64,000 nt of DNA from Sulfitobacter sp. F26204 (GCF_026410305.1 NZ_JAPMLQ010000003.1:62001-126000); one strand, 5' to 3'. Shown: positions 39,375 through 49,849, numbered from the stretch's first letter. The notes: generated from the sequence alone by a model not told the origin. A program made the numbers and translations.

Positions 39375-40304
39375 CTACTCCACATTTTGCACTTGTTCAC
39401 GCATTTGGTCGATCACCGCTTTCAGTGCCAGACCGATCTGTGTCAATTCCTTCATCTGCGCCTTGGAGCACAGGGTGTTGGCTTCACGGTTGAATTCCTG
39501 CATGAGAAAATCCAGCTTGCGCCCCACAGCTTCGCCCGACGACAAGAGAAGCCTTGCCGCCTCAACATGCGCGCCCAGGCGATCAACCTCTTCGGTGATG
39601 TCTGTCTTGACGGCGATGATCGCGAGTTCCTGTGCAATACGATCCGCATCCGCGCCATCCGCGTTTTCCAGAACACGGGCGAGGTTTTTACGCAGCGCAG
39701 CGGACATTTCGGCCTTGCGGGCCGCAAGAAGTCCTGTTGCCTGCGCGGTCAAGGTTTCGACCTCTTCCAGTTGTGCAGACAATATGGCATGCAGAGCGGC
39801 CCCTTCCTGCTGACGCATGGCATCAAAATCCCGGAGTATGATTTCGAAATCATCCAGAAGCACCTTGCAAAGGGCGGCTGCATCATCTTCGAAACCGGTC
39901 TGTTCCAATACGCCGCGCATGGTGACGATGTCGGTCGCTTTGGACGGGGCAAGGGAGACCCCCGCATCCATCGCGCGGGTTTCGATCAAGTGTAATGCGT
40001 TCAGGACATTTTCGAGCTGGCCTTCGTTCACGGCCAGTTGACCAACGGATTCATCGCGGTTCAAACGCAGGTTGCAGGTGACGTTGCCACGCGCCATGGT
40101 CGCGCCAAGCCGTTTGCGCAGGGCGATCTCCAGTCCATCAATCCAATCGGGCACACGCAGGCGCAGATCCAACCCGCGCCCGTTTACTGCACGCACTTCC
40201 CACGCCCAACTGAACGGCGCATCCGCACCGGTTGCAGCGGCAAAGCCGGTCATCGACTTGATTTGGGATCCGCCTTTGGGTGGGGTGTCTGCGGTGATAG
40301 TCAT
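39375..40304 (-). CDS. YicC/YloC family endoribonuclease
   Basis: A protein of 309 residues from the ATG at 40304, with AAGGA upstream; a longer frame has no family similarity. KSMTGFAAATG, WEVRAVNGRGLDLRLRVPDW and the C-terminal GRKLDFLMQEFNREANTLCS match the YicC/YloC family, whose E. coli member is an endoribonuclease affecting small RNA turnover. It sits directly before gmk. Confidence 0.92.
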   Translation of the reverse strand: MTITADTPPKGGSQIKSMTGFAAATGADAPFSWAWEVRAVNGRGLDLRLRVPDWIDGLEIALRKRLGATMARGNVTCNLRLNRDESVGQLAVNEGQLENVLNALHLIETRAMDAGVSLAPSKATDIVTMRGVLEQTGFEDDAAALCKVLLDDFEIILRDFDAMRQQEGAALHAILSAQLEEVETLTAQATGLLAARKAEMSAALRKNLARVLENADGADADRIAQELAIIAVKTDITEEVDRLGAHVEAARLLLSSGEAVGRKLDFLMQEFNREANTLCSKAQMKELTQIGLALKAVIDQMREQVQNVE

Positions 40305-40543
40305 GCCTGCCGTTCCTTTGGCCCAATTTCCCAACCGCAATAGGTCGAAACACCACATTGGGGCAAGCCCCTGCACTGGTCGGACGTTAACCATGCCTTA
40401 AGAAAACGCGCAAATTGCCGTTAAACCGACGTATTAGGGTTTTGATAAGTTTGCTGCCCAAGGCAGTTCAAATTGCAAGATTGGCAGGGTGACCCCAATT
40501 GGCTTTCATGCACTGCCACGTTTCAAAAGGGTGAGTAAGGCAG

Positions 40544-41257
40544 ATGGACAATTCACATCGCATTGGGCAGAATGTCTTTGCCATGACACGATTTCAGTCA
40601 GAGACAGGATACAGCGCAATTGCGCAGGTCGAAGCCTATTGGGAAGCCGTCCGTGGCACCCGTTTGCTGCCCAAACGTTCTGATATTGATCCTCGTGGAA
40701 TTGAACAGGCACTTGAATATGCTTTCATTCTTGAACGCATTGCGCCGGGTATTGCCCGGCTTCGTATTGCTGGCAACCATCTGAATGATCTGATGGGCAT
40801 GGAAGTACGCGGTATGCCGTTAACGTCGTTTTTCGCGGCGGCAGACCGCCCTGCAATTTCCGATATGTTGGAGGATGTGTTTCAAATGCCCGCGATGAGT
40901 ACGCTGAAGCTGACATCGCCGGCGGCTGGTGGCCGCCCGAAGCTGGATGCACGGATGATCCTTCTGCCGCTGAAAAGCGATCTGGGTGACGTCAGCCGTG
41001 CGCTGGGGTGTTTCGTGAGCAAGGGCGACATGGGTTTGTCCCCGCGCAGGTTTGATATTGTGACCAAGACAGTGTTGCACATAACAGCAGGTCAGCCCCC
41101 TGCACGCCCTTCGGATCCATTGCGCAATCCTGCTCTGCTTTCGATCTCAAGACGACAAGACCTGCCGACCGGGATGGCCGAGGATTCCAAGCCTTTTGAT
41201 GGCACCTCGAAAAAGCGCCGCCCGCCATATTTGAGACTGGTCAAGTCTGAAGATTAG
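40544..41257 (+). CDS. PAS domain (PAS_5) protein
   Basis: A 237-residue soluble protein with the PAS_5/DUF1457 domain in about 25-165 (LPKRSDIDPRGIEQALEYAF, then RLRIAGNHLNDLMGMEVRGM and ALGCFVSKGD). The C-terminal 60 residues are basic and low in complexity. Roseobacters carry several such single-domain proteins. The ligand and role are unknown. A start at the ATG at 40583 is also possible. Confidence 0.82.
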   Translation: MDNSHRIGQNVFAMTRFQSETGYSAIAQVEAYWEAVRGTRLLPKRSDIDPRGIEQALEYAFILERIAPGIARLRIAGNHLNDLMGMEVRGMPLTSFFAAADRPAISDMLEDVFQMPAMSTLKLTSPAAGGRPKLDARMILLPLKSDLGDVSRALGCFVSKGDMGLSPRRFDIVTKTVLHITAGQPPARPSDPLRNPALLSISRRQDLPTGMAEDSKPFDGTSKKRRPPYLRLVKSED

Positions 41258-41326
41258 TCTGGGCTGGCCAAATGCTCGGATGGGTGATGAGGCAAAAGCG
41301 CAGGGTCGCGCACACCCTTTTAGGGG

Positions 41327-41357
41327 TAAGCCGTCAAAGTTGCCTTCGACGGCTTTA
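41327..41357. terminator. stem-loop between convergent PAS and DAHP synthase genes
   Basis: TAAGCCGTC (41327-41335) pairs with GACGGCTTTA (41348-41357). It lies between two convergent genes and could end both transcripts, although T tracts are short on both strands. Confidence 0.55.
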
Positions 41358-41378
41358 CCGATCTGCTTTCGTTGCGGC

Positions 41379-42749
41379 CTAGCTTGCCGCGCGGGCGCGT
41401 TGCTGGTTGCGCCGCGTGCTGAGTTCCTCGGCCACAAGAAACGCCAGCTCCAGTGACTGGCTGGCGTTCAGGCGCGGATCACAGGCAGTGTGGTAGCGGT
41501 CTGACAGATCTTCGTCCGAGACAGCCCGCACGCCGCCGGTACATTCTGTCACGTCCTGGCCCGTCATCTCGAAGTGAACGCCACCGGGAACTGTGCCCTC
41601 GGCCGCATGTACAGCAAAGAATTCGCGCACCTCACGCAGGACGGATTCAAACGGTCGCGTTTTGTAGCCCGAAGACGATTTGATCGTATTGCCGTGCATT
41701 GCATCGCAGGTCCAGACAACATTCGCGCCCTCTTCCTGCACCGTCTTGATCAACTTTGGCAGGTGTTCACCCACGGAACCCGCACCAAAACGTGCGATCA
41801 GGGTCAGCCGCCCTTCTTCATTGTCCGGATTCAGTTTGGCCATCAGCAGTTTGAGATCTTCTGCCGTCATGCTGGGCCCGCATTTGAGACCGATGGGATT
41901 CATGATGCCAGAGGCGAATTCCACATGTGCCCCGTCAGGCTGGCGCGTGCGATCGCCGATCCAAACCATATGCCCCGACCCGGCAAGCCATTTGCCCGTC
42001 AAACTGTCCTGACGGCACAGGGCTTCTTCGTATTCGAGCAAGAGGGATTCATGACTGGTGTAGAATTCGACGGATTGAAGCGTATGCGCCGTGTCCGAAG
42101 TCACACCTGCCGCAGACATGAAATCAAGTGTATCAGAAATCCGGTTGGCTACTTCGCGATACTTGGCCGCCCGTTCCTGATCGGTAAAGCCCAGCGTCCA
42201 GCCGTGCACCTGATGCACATCGGCATAGCCGCCCGTTGAAAAAGCCCGCAACAGGTTCAGCGTTGCCGCCGCCTGTGTGTAGGCGCGCAGCATCTTTTCA
42301 GGGTTCGGAATACGGGCATCCGCAGTGAATTCTAGATCGTTGATGATGTCGCCACGGTAACTGGGCAGTTCCACGCCATCCACCGTTTCCATATTGGCTG
42401 AACGCGGTTTGGCAAATTGACCGGCCATACGCCCCAGTTTGATGACAGGTACCTTGGCCCCGTGGGTCAACACGATGGCCATCTGCAACATGACCTTGAA
42501 GGTATCGCGAATCGCGTTTGAACTGAATTGTTCAAAACTCTCGGCACAATCCCCACCCTGAAGCAGGAAGGCCTCACCGCGACCGGCTGCGGCAAGACGG
42601 TTCTTCAACCGCATCGCCTCTCCTCCGAAAACCAAGACCGGATATCGTGCAAGCTGTGCCTCAACGGCCTCTAATGCCGCTTGATCAGGGTAGTCAGGCA
42701 TCTGGATGCGCGGTTTTGCGCGCCAGCTTGATTTACTCCACGTGGTCAT
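41379..42749 (-). CDS. class II DAHP synthase
   Basis: 3-Deoxy-7-phosphoheptulonate synthase, entry enzyme of the shikimate pathway, plant-like class II, 456 residues from the ATG at 42749. [71 protein letters not shown] and [17 protein letters not shown] are the family blocks with metal ligands. With aroQ it makes two shikimate-pathway enzymes in the window. Confidence 0.96.
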   Translation of the reverse strand: MTTWSKSSWRAKPRIQMPDYPDQAALEAVEAQLARYPVLVFGGEAMRLKNRLAAAGRGEAFLLQGGDCAESFEQFSSNAIRDTFKVMLQMAIVLTHGAKVPVIKLGRMAGQFAKPRSANMETVDGVELPSYRGDIINDLEFTADARIPNPEKMLRAYTQAAATLNLLRAFSTGGYADVHQVHGWTLGFTDQERAAKYREVANRISDTLDFMSAAGVTSDTAHTLQSVEFYTSHESLLLEYEEALCRQDSLTGKWLAGSGHMVWIGDRTRQPDGAHVEFASGIMNPIGLKCGPSMTAEDLKLLMAKLNPDNEEGRLTLIARFGAGSVGEHLPKLIKTVQEEGANVVWTCDAMHGNTIKSSSGYKTRPFESVLREVREFFAVHAAEGTVPGGVHFEMTGQDVTECTGGVRAVSDEDLSDRYHTACDPRLNASQSLELAFLVAEELSTRRNQQRARAAS

Positions 42750-42945
42750 GGTCTCTTCTCCGTTGCGAAACACCGTTTGTCAGCGCTATCATGGTTCTTT
42801 CTATACAAAATGCCGCCCCCAGTGACCAGAACCCATTTGCGACCACTTGACGCCGGGCGTGGCGCATGAGCAAGGTTTCGGTCAGGTTTGATGGCGGGCA
42901 CCGCTCTATGAGCCTTGCGCGAAACACCAACCAAAGGACGCTGCT

Positions 42946-43950
42946 ATGTCCGTATCACGCTCAGCAATCCGTATTCCTCTAGATACAGACAAACCCAAGC
43001 GCTTTGTCTTTGTATTGCTCGATCAGTTCAGTTTGATGTGTTTTGCCACAGCGATCGACAGCCTGCGTATCGCGAACCGGATGGGGGGCAAGGCTCTCTA
43101 TGTCTGGACAACCATGGGTGAAGGTGGCGACATTGTTCAATGTTCTGCCGGATCCACCTTCAAGCTGGATCATGACCTGACCGATTTGACCCGGGATGAT
43201 GTGATCATGGTTTGCGGTGGCATGGATGTGCAGGATGCCACGACTAAGAAGGTGCTGGGCTGGTTGCGCCGCGAAGCCCGCAAGGGATTGGTTGTCGGCG
43301 GGCTATGCACTGCCGCCTATACCTTGGCCAAGGCTGGATTGCTTGATGGAAAAAGGGCGACCATCCATTGGGAAAATCAGGATAGTTTCGCCGAAGAATT
43401 CGAGGAAGTTGATCTGACCAAGTCGGTTTTTGTCGTGGATGGCAACAGGTTGACGACCGCTGGTGGCACTTCATCGATTGATCTGATGCTGAAACTCATT
43501 GCCGATGATCACGGTGAAGAGCTTGCCAATGCGGTGGCGGATCAATTGATCTATTCCTCTATCCGCACCGATCAGGACACCCAACGTCTATCCGTGCCAA
43601 CCCGGATCGGGGTCCGGCACCCGAAATTGTCTCAAGTTATCCAGATGATGGAGAACAACATCGAAGAGCCGATAAGCCCATCACTTTTGGCCAAAGAAGT
43701 CGGCATGTCGACGCGTCAGCTAGAACGGCTTTTCCGACGTTACCTCAACCGTTCACCCAAGCGGTACTACATGGAATTGCGTCTGCAGAAGGCACGCAAC
43801 CTGTTGATGCAGACCGACATGAGCGTGATCAACGTGGCGTTGGCCTGCGGCTTTGCATCGCCCTCGCATTTTTCCAAATGCTATCGTGCTCACTACGAAA
43901 CGACACCCTACCGCGAACGCGGGTCACATGCGGCGCGCTTGTCGATCTAG
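42946..43950 (+). CDS. GlxA-family (DJ-1/PfpI plus AraC) transcriptional regulator
   Basis: A 334-residue regulator. An amidase-like DJ-1/PfpI domain spans about 15-200 (FVFVLLDQFSLMCFATAIDS, GGLCTAAYTLAKAGLL). The C-terminal AraC domain (about 230-325) has SPSLLAKEVGMSTRQLERLF and NVALACGFASPSHFSKCYRA. Members sense quaternary amines, carnitine or arginine. It lies 510 bases before an ABC transporter in the same direction and may regulate it; that is inference from position. Confidence 0.93.
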   Translation: MSVSRSAIRIPLDTDKPKRFVFVLLDQFSLMCFATAIDSLRIANRMGGKALYVWTTMGEGGDIVQCSAGSTFKLDHDLTDLTRDDVIMVCGGMDVQDATTKKVLGWLRREARKGLVVGGLCTAAYTLAKAGLLDGKRATIHWENQDSFAEEFEEVDLTKSVFVVDGNRLTTAGGTSSIDLMLKLIADDHGEELANAVADQLIYSSIRTDQDTQRLSVPTRIGVRHPKLSQVIQMMENNIEEPISPSLLAKEVGMSTRQLERLFRRYLNRSPKRYYMELRLQKARNLLMQTDMSVINVALACGFASPSHFSKCYRAHYETTPYRERGSHAARLSI

Positions 43951-44461
43951 CCTTCCAAAAGTGACCATCTGGTTTCATTGGACAAGATCGGGTACCCTGC
44001 TGTGCTCGTTTACACCGGCTGCGTCCGGGTGTTTGCATGATCCATTCGCTTTTGCGCCTTTGCTCTATTCCTTGCTGGGTTGGCGGTGGTGGTTCCCTGG
44101 CCTGTTGATCAACCCACGTCGTTCAAGGCGTTATGATGGCACCCCACGATAGTAAAAGCAGTCACCCCCCGCTGGTCAGGACCGTAGAGAGCAGGATTTT
44201 TACACCCATGTCAGGCCAGTTGGATACATAGACAAATCGGTGAAACGCAGGAAATTCGGTAACTAATGAGGAAAACGCATGTCTTTCTTCCCGAAATTCC
44301 ACTGTTCATCGCGCAATCGTACTTTTGCTGTGAAAATGGCAAGATTGCATCCTTGATGGGGGCGCAAGGACCAATGACGGAACGGGAAAAATGCCTTTTC
44401 TTTTGATATTTGCCCGCATAGGCTCTGGCGCGAACATCATGTTCCAACAAGGGAGATCCAC
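43951..44461. other. intergenic region between glxA-type regulator and ABC transporter
   Basis: About 510 bases with no gene I can support. It contains the terminator at 44012-44034 and a GGGTTG/CAACCC pairing around 44077-44117. It should also hold the promoter of the transporter operon, but I could not identify a clear one. Confidence 0.5.
44012..44034 (+). terminator. terminator after glxA-type regulator
   Basis: ACACCGG pairs with CCGGGTGT apart from one bulged G, followed by TTTG, about 60 bases beyond the stop. Modest strength. Confidence 0.5.
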
Positions 44462-45652
44462 ATGAAAAAGATGCTTATGGCCACAACGGCTGCGGCTCTG
44501 GTTGCAACAAGCGCATTTGCCGATGGCCACGCCAAAGAAGTGAAGCTCGGGATTCTGTTCGGTTTTACCGGTCCGATTGAATCACTGACGGGTCCAATGT
44601 CTGCAGGTGCAGAGATGGCCATGAAAGAAGTTACCGACAGCGGCATGCTGCTGGACGGTGCAAAGGTTACCTCTATTCGCGCGGATGGCGGGTGCATTGA
44701 CAATGGTATGGCAACTGCCGGTGCCGAACGTTTGCTTGCTGAAGGCATCAACGGTCTGGTTGGATCGGATTGTTCCGGTGTGACAGGCGCTGTTTTGCAG
44801 AACGTCGCCATTCCAAACGGCATGGTCATGATCTCGCCTTCTGCGACATCACCGGGCCTGACAACCATGGAAGACAACGGGCTGTTTTTCCGCACTTCTC
44901 CTTCCGATGCGCGCGAAGGTGAAGTGATGGCAGAAATTCTGCAGGAACGTGGCGTGAAATCCATTGCCCTGACCTATACCAATAACGACTATGGCAAGGG
45001 TCTGGCTGACGCGATCGAATCCTCGTTCAAGGCGATTGGTGGCGAAGTGACGATCGTTGCGGCGCATGAAGACGGCAAGGCTGACTATTCTGCCGAAGTT
45101 GGTGCCTTGGCCTCTGCCGGCGGTGACCTTCTGGTCGTTGCGGGCTACCTTGATCAGGGGGGTGCTGGCATCATCAAATCCGCGCTGGATGCAGGGGCTT
45201 GGGAAACCTTTGGTCTGCCAGGTGGTATGATCGGTGAAAACCTGCCCAAGACCATTGGTCCTGACCTTGACGGTTCTTATGGTCAGATTGCGGGTTCGCA
45301 GGGCAACGGCATCGACAAACTTGTCGAAATGGCCGGTGACGCGTTTGACGCCACCTCCCCTTACACACCTGAATCCTATGACGCAGCAGCGTTGTTCATG
45401 ATGGCGATGCAGGCCGCAAACTCTACCGATCCAGCGGACTATAAAGACAAGATCCTTGAGGTTGCCAACGCGCCGGGCGAGAAAATCTATCCTGGTGAAC
45501 TGGGCAAGGCACTTGAACTTATCAAGGCTGGCAAAGACGTGGACTATGTCGGCGCATCTGCTGTTGAACTGATCGGACCGGGCGAATCAGCGGGTACCTA
45601 TCGTATGATCGAAGTCAAAGACGGTAAAAACGAAACCATCGGTTTCAAATAA
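44462..45652 (+). CDS. branched-chain/amide ABC transporter substrate-binding protein
   Basis: A 396-residue periplasmic protein. MKKMLMATTAAALVATSAFA is a signal peptide. The type I periplasmic fold (Peripla_BP_6) is seen in KLGILFGFTGPIESLTGPMS, GLVGSDCSGVTGAVLQNVA and GVKSIALTYTNNDYGKGLAD. It has a strong AGGGAG site. Its ligand is not determined; branched-chain amino acids, amides or other small compounds fit. A stem-loop follows, so it may be made in excess over the other subunits. Confidence 0.93.
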   Translation: MKKMLMATTAAALVATSAFADGHAKEVKLGILFGFTGPIESLTGPMSAGAEMAMKEVTDSGMLLDGAKVTSIRADGGCIDNGMATAGAERLLAEGINGLVGSDCSGVTGAVLQNVAIPNGMVMISPSATSPGLTTMEDNGLFFRTSPSDAREGEVMAEILQERGVKSIALTYTNNDYGKGLADAIESSFKAIGGEVTIVAAHEDGKADYSAEVGALASAGGDLLVVAGYLDQGGAGIIKSALDAGAWETFGLPGGMIGENLPKTIGPDLDGSYGQIAGSQGNGIDKLVEMAGDAFDATSPYTPESYDAAALFMMAMQAANSTDPADYKDKILEVANAPGEKIYPGELGKALELIKAGKDVDYVGASAVELIGPGESAGTYRMIEVKDGKNETIGFK

Positions 45653-45669
45653 GCTGACGCATAAAGCTG

Positions 45670-45701
45670 AAAGCAGCCCTCACATTTCTGTGGGCTGCTT
45701 T
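45670..45701 (+). terminator. intra-operon terminator after the binding-protein gene
   Basis: AAAGCAGCCC pairs with GGGCTGCTTT (45670-45679 with 45692-45701), with inner CACA/TGTG pairing. Such hairpins between binding protein and permease genes limit read-through. Confidence 0.8.
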
Positions 45702-45759
45702 CACATATATAAGATCAAAATGATCATAGCCGCCAAAGTGTGGCAACGGGGATAGTTAT

Positions 45760-46563
45760 ATGGTGCAACGGCAAGAGCACATGATCGTCGTCGACGATCT
45801 TCACAAGCATTTCGGTGGGTTTCATGCAGTCGACGGCGCAAGCCTGACGATTGACCGTGGTTCCATAACCGGATTGATCGGGCCAAACGGAGCTGGAAAA
45901 ACCACTCTTTTCAATGTTATCGCAGGAGTTCTTCAACCGACCTCAGGCCGCGTCTATATGGATGGCGAAGACATAACAGGCGTGCCGCCGCATGATTTGT
46001 TTCACAAGGGATTGCTGCGGACCTTTCAGATCGCTCATGAGTTTCATTCGATGACTTGCCGCGAGAATCTGATGATGGTGCCGGGGGGGCAATCGGGGGA
46101 AACCCTGTGGAACACCTGGTTCGGGCGCAAGCGCATCGCGGATGAAGAACGCGCCCTGCGCGCCAAGGCCGATGAGGTGTTGGAATTTCTCACCGTTGAA
46201 CATCTGGCAGAGCAGAAGGCCGGCCAGATTTCCGGGGGGCAGAAAAAGCTGCTTGAACTGGGGCGTACCATGATGGTGGATGCCAAGATCGTGTTTCTCG
46301 ACGAAGTCGGCGCAGGTGTGAACCGCACCCTGCTCAACACGATTGGTGACGCGATCATCCGTTTGAATCAGGAGCGCGGCTATACCTTTGTGGTGATCGA
46401 ACACGACATGGATTTCATCGGCCGCCTCTGTGATCCGGTGATCTGTATGGCCGAAGGACATGTCTTGGCCGAAGGTACCCTGGCCGAGATCAAGGCGAAT
46501 GAACAGGTGATCGAGGCCTATCTCGGCACAGGCCTGAAAAACAAAACCAAGGTGGGGGCATGA
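45760..46563 (+). CDS. livG: ABC transporter ATP-binding protein (LivG type)
   Basis: A 267-residue ATPase. Walker A is GPNGAGKTT, the signature ISGGQKKLLELGRTM, Walker B VFLDEVGAGV. The D-E-V-G sequence after Walker B replaces the common D-E-P-A/T, and the usual LivG signature SYGQQR reads SGGQKK. The LivG-specific C-terminal helix ends the protein. An internal ATG at 45781 is an alternative start. It should energise transport together with the LivF-type subunit. Confidence 0.92.
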   Translation: MVQRQEHMIVVDDLHKHFGGFHAVDGASLTIDRGSITGLIGPNGAGKTTLFNVIAGVLQPTSGRVYMDGEDITGVPPHDLFHKGLLRTFQIAHEFHSMTCRENLMMVPGGQSGETLWNTWFGRKRIADEERALRAKADEVLEFLTVEHLAEQKAGQISGGQKKLLELGRTMMVDAKIVFLDEVGAGVNRTLLNTIGDAIIRLNQERGYTFVVIEHDMDFIGRLCDPVICMAEGHVLAEGTLAEIKANEQVIEAYLGTGLKNKTKVGA

Positions 46564-46612
46564 CCCATCTTCTGCATTATTCTAACGACACTCAAGAAAA
46601 GAGACGCGTAGC

Positions 46613-47431
46613 ATGAGCGATCCGTATGGTGACCGCGGCAACAAAGATCTGTCAATCGGCAATCCCAAGGGCATGGGCTCTGAAATTCCGCAACGCAGCG
46701 GTGCCAGTTTTTCCGCACCGGGAGGGCCTTTTCTGATCGGGGACTCGATGACGGCAGGCTATGGAAACGGGCCGGACATCCTGCATGATTGTACGATTGC
46801 CGTGGACAAGGGCGAAATTGCCGTGATCGTCGGTCCAAACGGTGCGGGCAAATCAACGGGTATGAAGGCCGTGTTCGGCATGCTCGATATGCGTAAGGGT
46901 CATGTGCGGCTGGACGGCGAGGACATTACCGATTTGTCACCACAAGACAGAGTGGCCAAGGGTATGGGATTTGTGCCGCAAACATCAAACATATTTACCT
47001 CGATGACTGTGGAAGAAAATCTGGAAATGGGTGCCTTCATCCGCACGGACGATTTCTCAGACACCATGGCGCAGGTTTATGACCTGTTTCCGATCCTCAA
47101 GGACAAACGCCTGCAGGCGGCGGGTGAACTTTCAGGCGGCCAGCGCCAACAAGTCGCGGTGGGGCGTGCGTTGATGACGCAACCCAAGGTGCTGATGCTG
47201 GACGAACCCACGGCAGGCGTATCTCCGATTGTGATGGATGAGTTGTTTGATCGTATCATCGAGGTCGCCCGCACGGGCATCCCGATCCTGATGGTGGAAC
47301 AGAATGCGCGGCAGGCGCTGGAGATTGCCGACAAGGGCTATGTACTGGTGCAAGGAGCGAATGCCTATTCGGGGACGGGCAAGGAACTGCTGGCCGATCC
47401 CGAAGTGCGCAAATCGTTTTTGGGGGGCTGA
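46613..47431 (+). CDS. livF: ABC transporter ATP-binding protein (LivF type)
   Basis: A 272-residue ATPase with an extra N-terminal tail of about 45 residues. Walker A is GPNGAGKST, signature LSGGQRQQVAVGRALM, Walker B VLMLDEPTAGVSP. LivF-type C terminus (EQNARQALEIADKGYVLVQG). It follows the LivG gene by 49 bases and precedes the LivH gene by three. Confidence 0.93.
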   Translation: MSDPYGDRGNKDLSIGNPKGMGSEIPQRSGASFSAPGGPFLIGDSMTAGYGNGPDILHDCTIAVDKGEIAVIVGPNGAGKSTGMKAVFGMLDMRKGHVRLDGEDITDLSPQDRVAKGMGFVPQTSNIFTSMTVEENLEMGAFIRTDDFSDTMAQVYDLFPILKDKRLQAAGELSGGQRQQVAVGRALMTQPKVLMLDEPTAGVSPIVMDELFDRIIEVARTGIPILMVEQNARQALEIADKGYVLVQGANAYSGTGKELLADPEVRKSFLGG

Positions 47432-47434
47432 TCG

Positions 47435-48445
47435 ATGGATTTTCTCAATGCAATTATCGCCTTTCTGAACTACGTCTTTATCCCCGGCGTGGCGTATGGC
47501 TCACAACTGGCGCTTGGCGCGCTTGGTGTCACGCTGGTCTATGGCATCTTGCGGTTTTCCAACTTTGCCCATGGTGACACCATGGCGCTTGGGTCGATGG
47601 CGACGGTTTTGATGACTTGGCTTTTCCAAAGCTGGGGCATTTCGCTGGGGCCGTTGCCGACTGCCCTGCTCGCCCTGCCCTTTGGTATCCTGTTTACCAT
47701 CGGACTACTGCTGTTTACCGACCGTGCCGTCTATAAGTTCTATCGTGTTAAAAAGGCCAAGCCGGTGATCCTTGTGATTGTCAGTCTGGGAATTACCTTT
47801 ATCTACAACGGCGTGACGCGGTTTATTATCGGCCCGGATGATCAGAACTTTTTTGACGGGGAGCGCTTTATCATTTCGGCGCGGGAGTTCAAGAAAGCGA
47901 CCGGGTTGGCAGAAGGATTGTCGTTCAAGACCACCCAGGGCATTACGATCGTGACAGCCGTTATCGTGGTTGTTGCCCTGTTCTGGTTCCTGAACAAGAC
48001 ACGGGCGGGCAAGTCGATGCGCGCTTATTCCGATAACGAGGATCTGGCCTTGCTTTCGGGCATTAATCCGGAACGTGTGGTCATGATTACCTGGATCATC
48101 GTCGCCTTTTTGACGACCATCGCCGGGGTACTGTACGGGCTTGATAAATCTTTCAAACCCTTCACTTATTTCCAATTGCTGCTGCCAATCTTCGCCAGTG
48201 CGATCGTCGGTGGCCTGGGAAATCCCATCGGGGCCATTGCAGGAGGCTTTGTGATTGCGTTTTCCGAGGTGACGATCACCTATGCCTGGAAAAAAATCCT
48301 GGTCTATCTGATGCCCGAAAGTTTGGAGCCGAGCGGCCTCGTCCAGCTTCTCAGTACGGACTATAAGTTCGCAGTCAGCTTTGTAATCTTGTTAATCGTG
48401 TTGTTGTTCAAACCCACGGGTCTATTCAAGGGGCAGTCGGTATGA
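47435..48445 (+). CDS. livH: ABC transporter permease (LivH type)
   Basis: A 336-residue inner-membrane permease with about eight hydrophobic helices. YGSQLALGALGVTLVYGILR near the N terminus and LGNPIGAIAGGFVIAFSEV in the C-terminal half are LivH features. It has a hydrophilic loop near 110-150. The end overlaps the LivM gene by four bases. Confidence 0.93.
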   Translation: MDFLNAIIAFLNYVFIPGVAYGSQLALGALGVTLVYGILRFSNFAHGDTMALGSMATVLMTWLFQSWGISLGPLPTALLALPFGILFTIGLLLFTDRAVYKFYRVKKAKPVILVIVSLGITFIYNGVTRFIIGPDDQNFFDGERFIISAREFKKATGLAEGLSFKTTQGITIVTAVIVVVALFWFLNKTRAGKSMRAYSDNEDLALLSGINPERVVMITWIIVAFLTTIAGVLYGLDKSFKPFTYFQLLLPIFASAIVGGLGNPIGAIAGGFVIAFSEVTITYAWKKILVYLMPESLEPSGLVQLLSTDYKFAVSFVILLIVLLFKPTGLFKGQSV

Positions 48446-49746
48446 CCGAGACACTTAAGAATACGTTATTGTTTGGTGCAATCGCACTGGTAATCGCCTT
48501 TGTCGGGTTTCAGCAAAGCTGGAACTCCGCCCTGTTGATCATTGCGATGGGACTGATTTCAAGCATCATGGCCCTGGGTGTGAACCTGCAATGGGGGTTT
48601 GCCGGATTGTTCAATGTCGGTATCATGGGGTTTGTTGCACTCGGTGGTCTGGCGGCGGTTTTGATCGGTATGCCGCCCACAGAAGGCGGCTTTGCCGCAG
48701 GTGGTCTAGGGATTATCGGCGCACTTCTATTGGGGGCGGGCACGATTGTCGCGGCCATCCAGGTCATGCGCCGGATGGCGGCAGGTCCTTTGCGAAATCT
48801 GATCGTTATCGCCGTCCTGGTTGCTGGCTTCTTTCTGTTTCGTGCATTGCTTGACCCTGCCGTTGCGCGGATCGAAGAAATCAATTCGGCAGAGACAGGG
48901 TATCTTGGCGGGCTTGGCCTGCCTGTGCTTATTGCCTGGCCTGTTGGTGGGCTTTTTGCGGCGGCTGCGGCATGGCTCATTGGCAAGACCGCACTCGGGT
49001 TGCGTTCGGATTACCTTGCCATTGCGACGCTCGGAATTGCCGAAATCATTATCGCGATCTTGAAAAACGAAGACTGGCTGACACGGGGTGTCAAGAATGT
49101 GATTGGCGTTCCTCGTCCGGTACCATTCGAGATTGATCTGCAGAACGATCCCGCTTTTGTGGAACGTGCAGCGGCTTTTGGCATGGACCCGGTTGAAGGG
49201 TCGACCTTGTATGTAAAGGTTCTGTATATTCTTCTCTTCGCTGCGGTGCTGTTGTTGTTGATGTGGATGTCGCAACGTGCATTGCACAGCCCTTGGGGCC
49301 GAATGTTGCGGGCAATCCGTGACAACGAGGTTGCCGCCGAAGCCATGGGTAAGGATGTTACCGCGCGGCATCTACAGGTTTTCATTCTCGGCTCCGCGGT
49401 CTGTGGTATCGCGGGGGCGATGATGACGACACTTGATGGACAATTGACGCCGGGCACCTACCAGCCGCTGCGCTTTACCTTTCTTGTCTGGGTCATGGTC
49501 ATCGTAGGTGGATCTGGAAATAACCTTGGTGCGGTGCTGGGCGGTTTCCTGATCTGGTTCCTTTGGGTTCAGGTGGAGCCAATGGGCCTGTGGTTGATGA
49601 ATGTTGTCACCTCCGGGATGGAAGACGGCTCGGCCTTGAAGGTACATTTGATTGAATCAGCCGCCCATATGCGGCTGTTGACGATGGGCATCGTGTTGCT
49701 GGCTGTTCTGCGCTTCAGTCCGCGCGGATTGATACCCGAGAGGTAA
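48442..49746 (+). CDS. livM: ABC transporter permease (LivM type)
   Basis: A 434-residue inner-membrane permease with about ten helices. NLQWGFAGLFNVGIMGFVAL, SDYLAIATLGIAEIIIAIL, RAIRDNEVAAEAMGKDVTAR and GGSGNNLGAVLGGF are LivM blocks. It is longer than E. coli LivM because of an insertion around 70-150. It is the last gene of the operon. Confidence 0.93.
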   Translation: MTETLKNTLLFGAIALVIAFVGFQQSWNSALLIIAMGLISSIMALGVNLQWGFAGLFNVGIMGFVALGGLAAVLIGMPPTEGGFAAGGLGIIGALLLGAGTIVAAIQVMRRMAAGPLRNLIVIAVLVAGFFLFRALLDPAVARIEEINSAETGYLGGLGLPVLIAWPVGGLFAAAAAWLIGKTALGLRSDYLAIATLGIAEIIIAILKNEDWLTRGVKNVIGVPRPVPFEIDLQNDPAFVERAAAFGMDPVEGSTLYVKVLYILLFAAVLLLLMWMSQRALHSPWGRMLRAIRDNEVAAEAMGKDVTARHLQVFILGSAVCGIAGAMMTTLDGQLTPGTYQPLRFTFLVWVMVIVGGSGNNLGAVLGGFLIWFLWVQVEPMGLWLMNVVTSGMEDGSALKVHLIESAAHMRLLTMGIVLLAVLRFSPRGLIPER

Positions 49747-49806
49747 GCGCAGCCTCAGAAGGTCAGCCGCCCGCCGGGGAATGCGGAACTGGACAAATGA
49801 AATGAA

Positions 49807-49836
49807 GGGGGAGCGCCGAGAGGCCGCCCCCTTTTT
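49807..49836 (+). terminator. terminator of the ABC transporter operon
   Basis: GGGGG (49807-49811) pairs with CCCCC (49827-49831) with a further GC/GC inner pair, followed by five T. It lies 60 bases after the LivM stop and just before the convergent HerA-like gene. Confidence 0.7.
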
Positions 49837-49849
49837 CGATTTCGACGTG

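Noticed and set aside
43853-44152. 99-codon plus-strand frame at the end of the GlxA-type gene
   Set aside because: Starts inside that gene in another frame and has no ribosome site or similarity.
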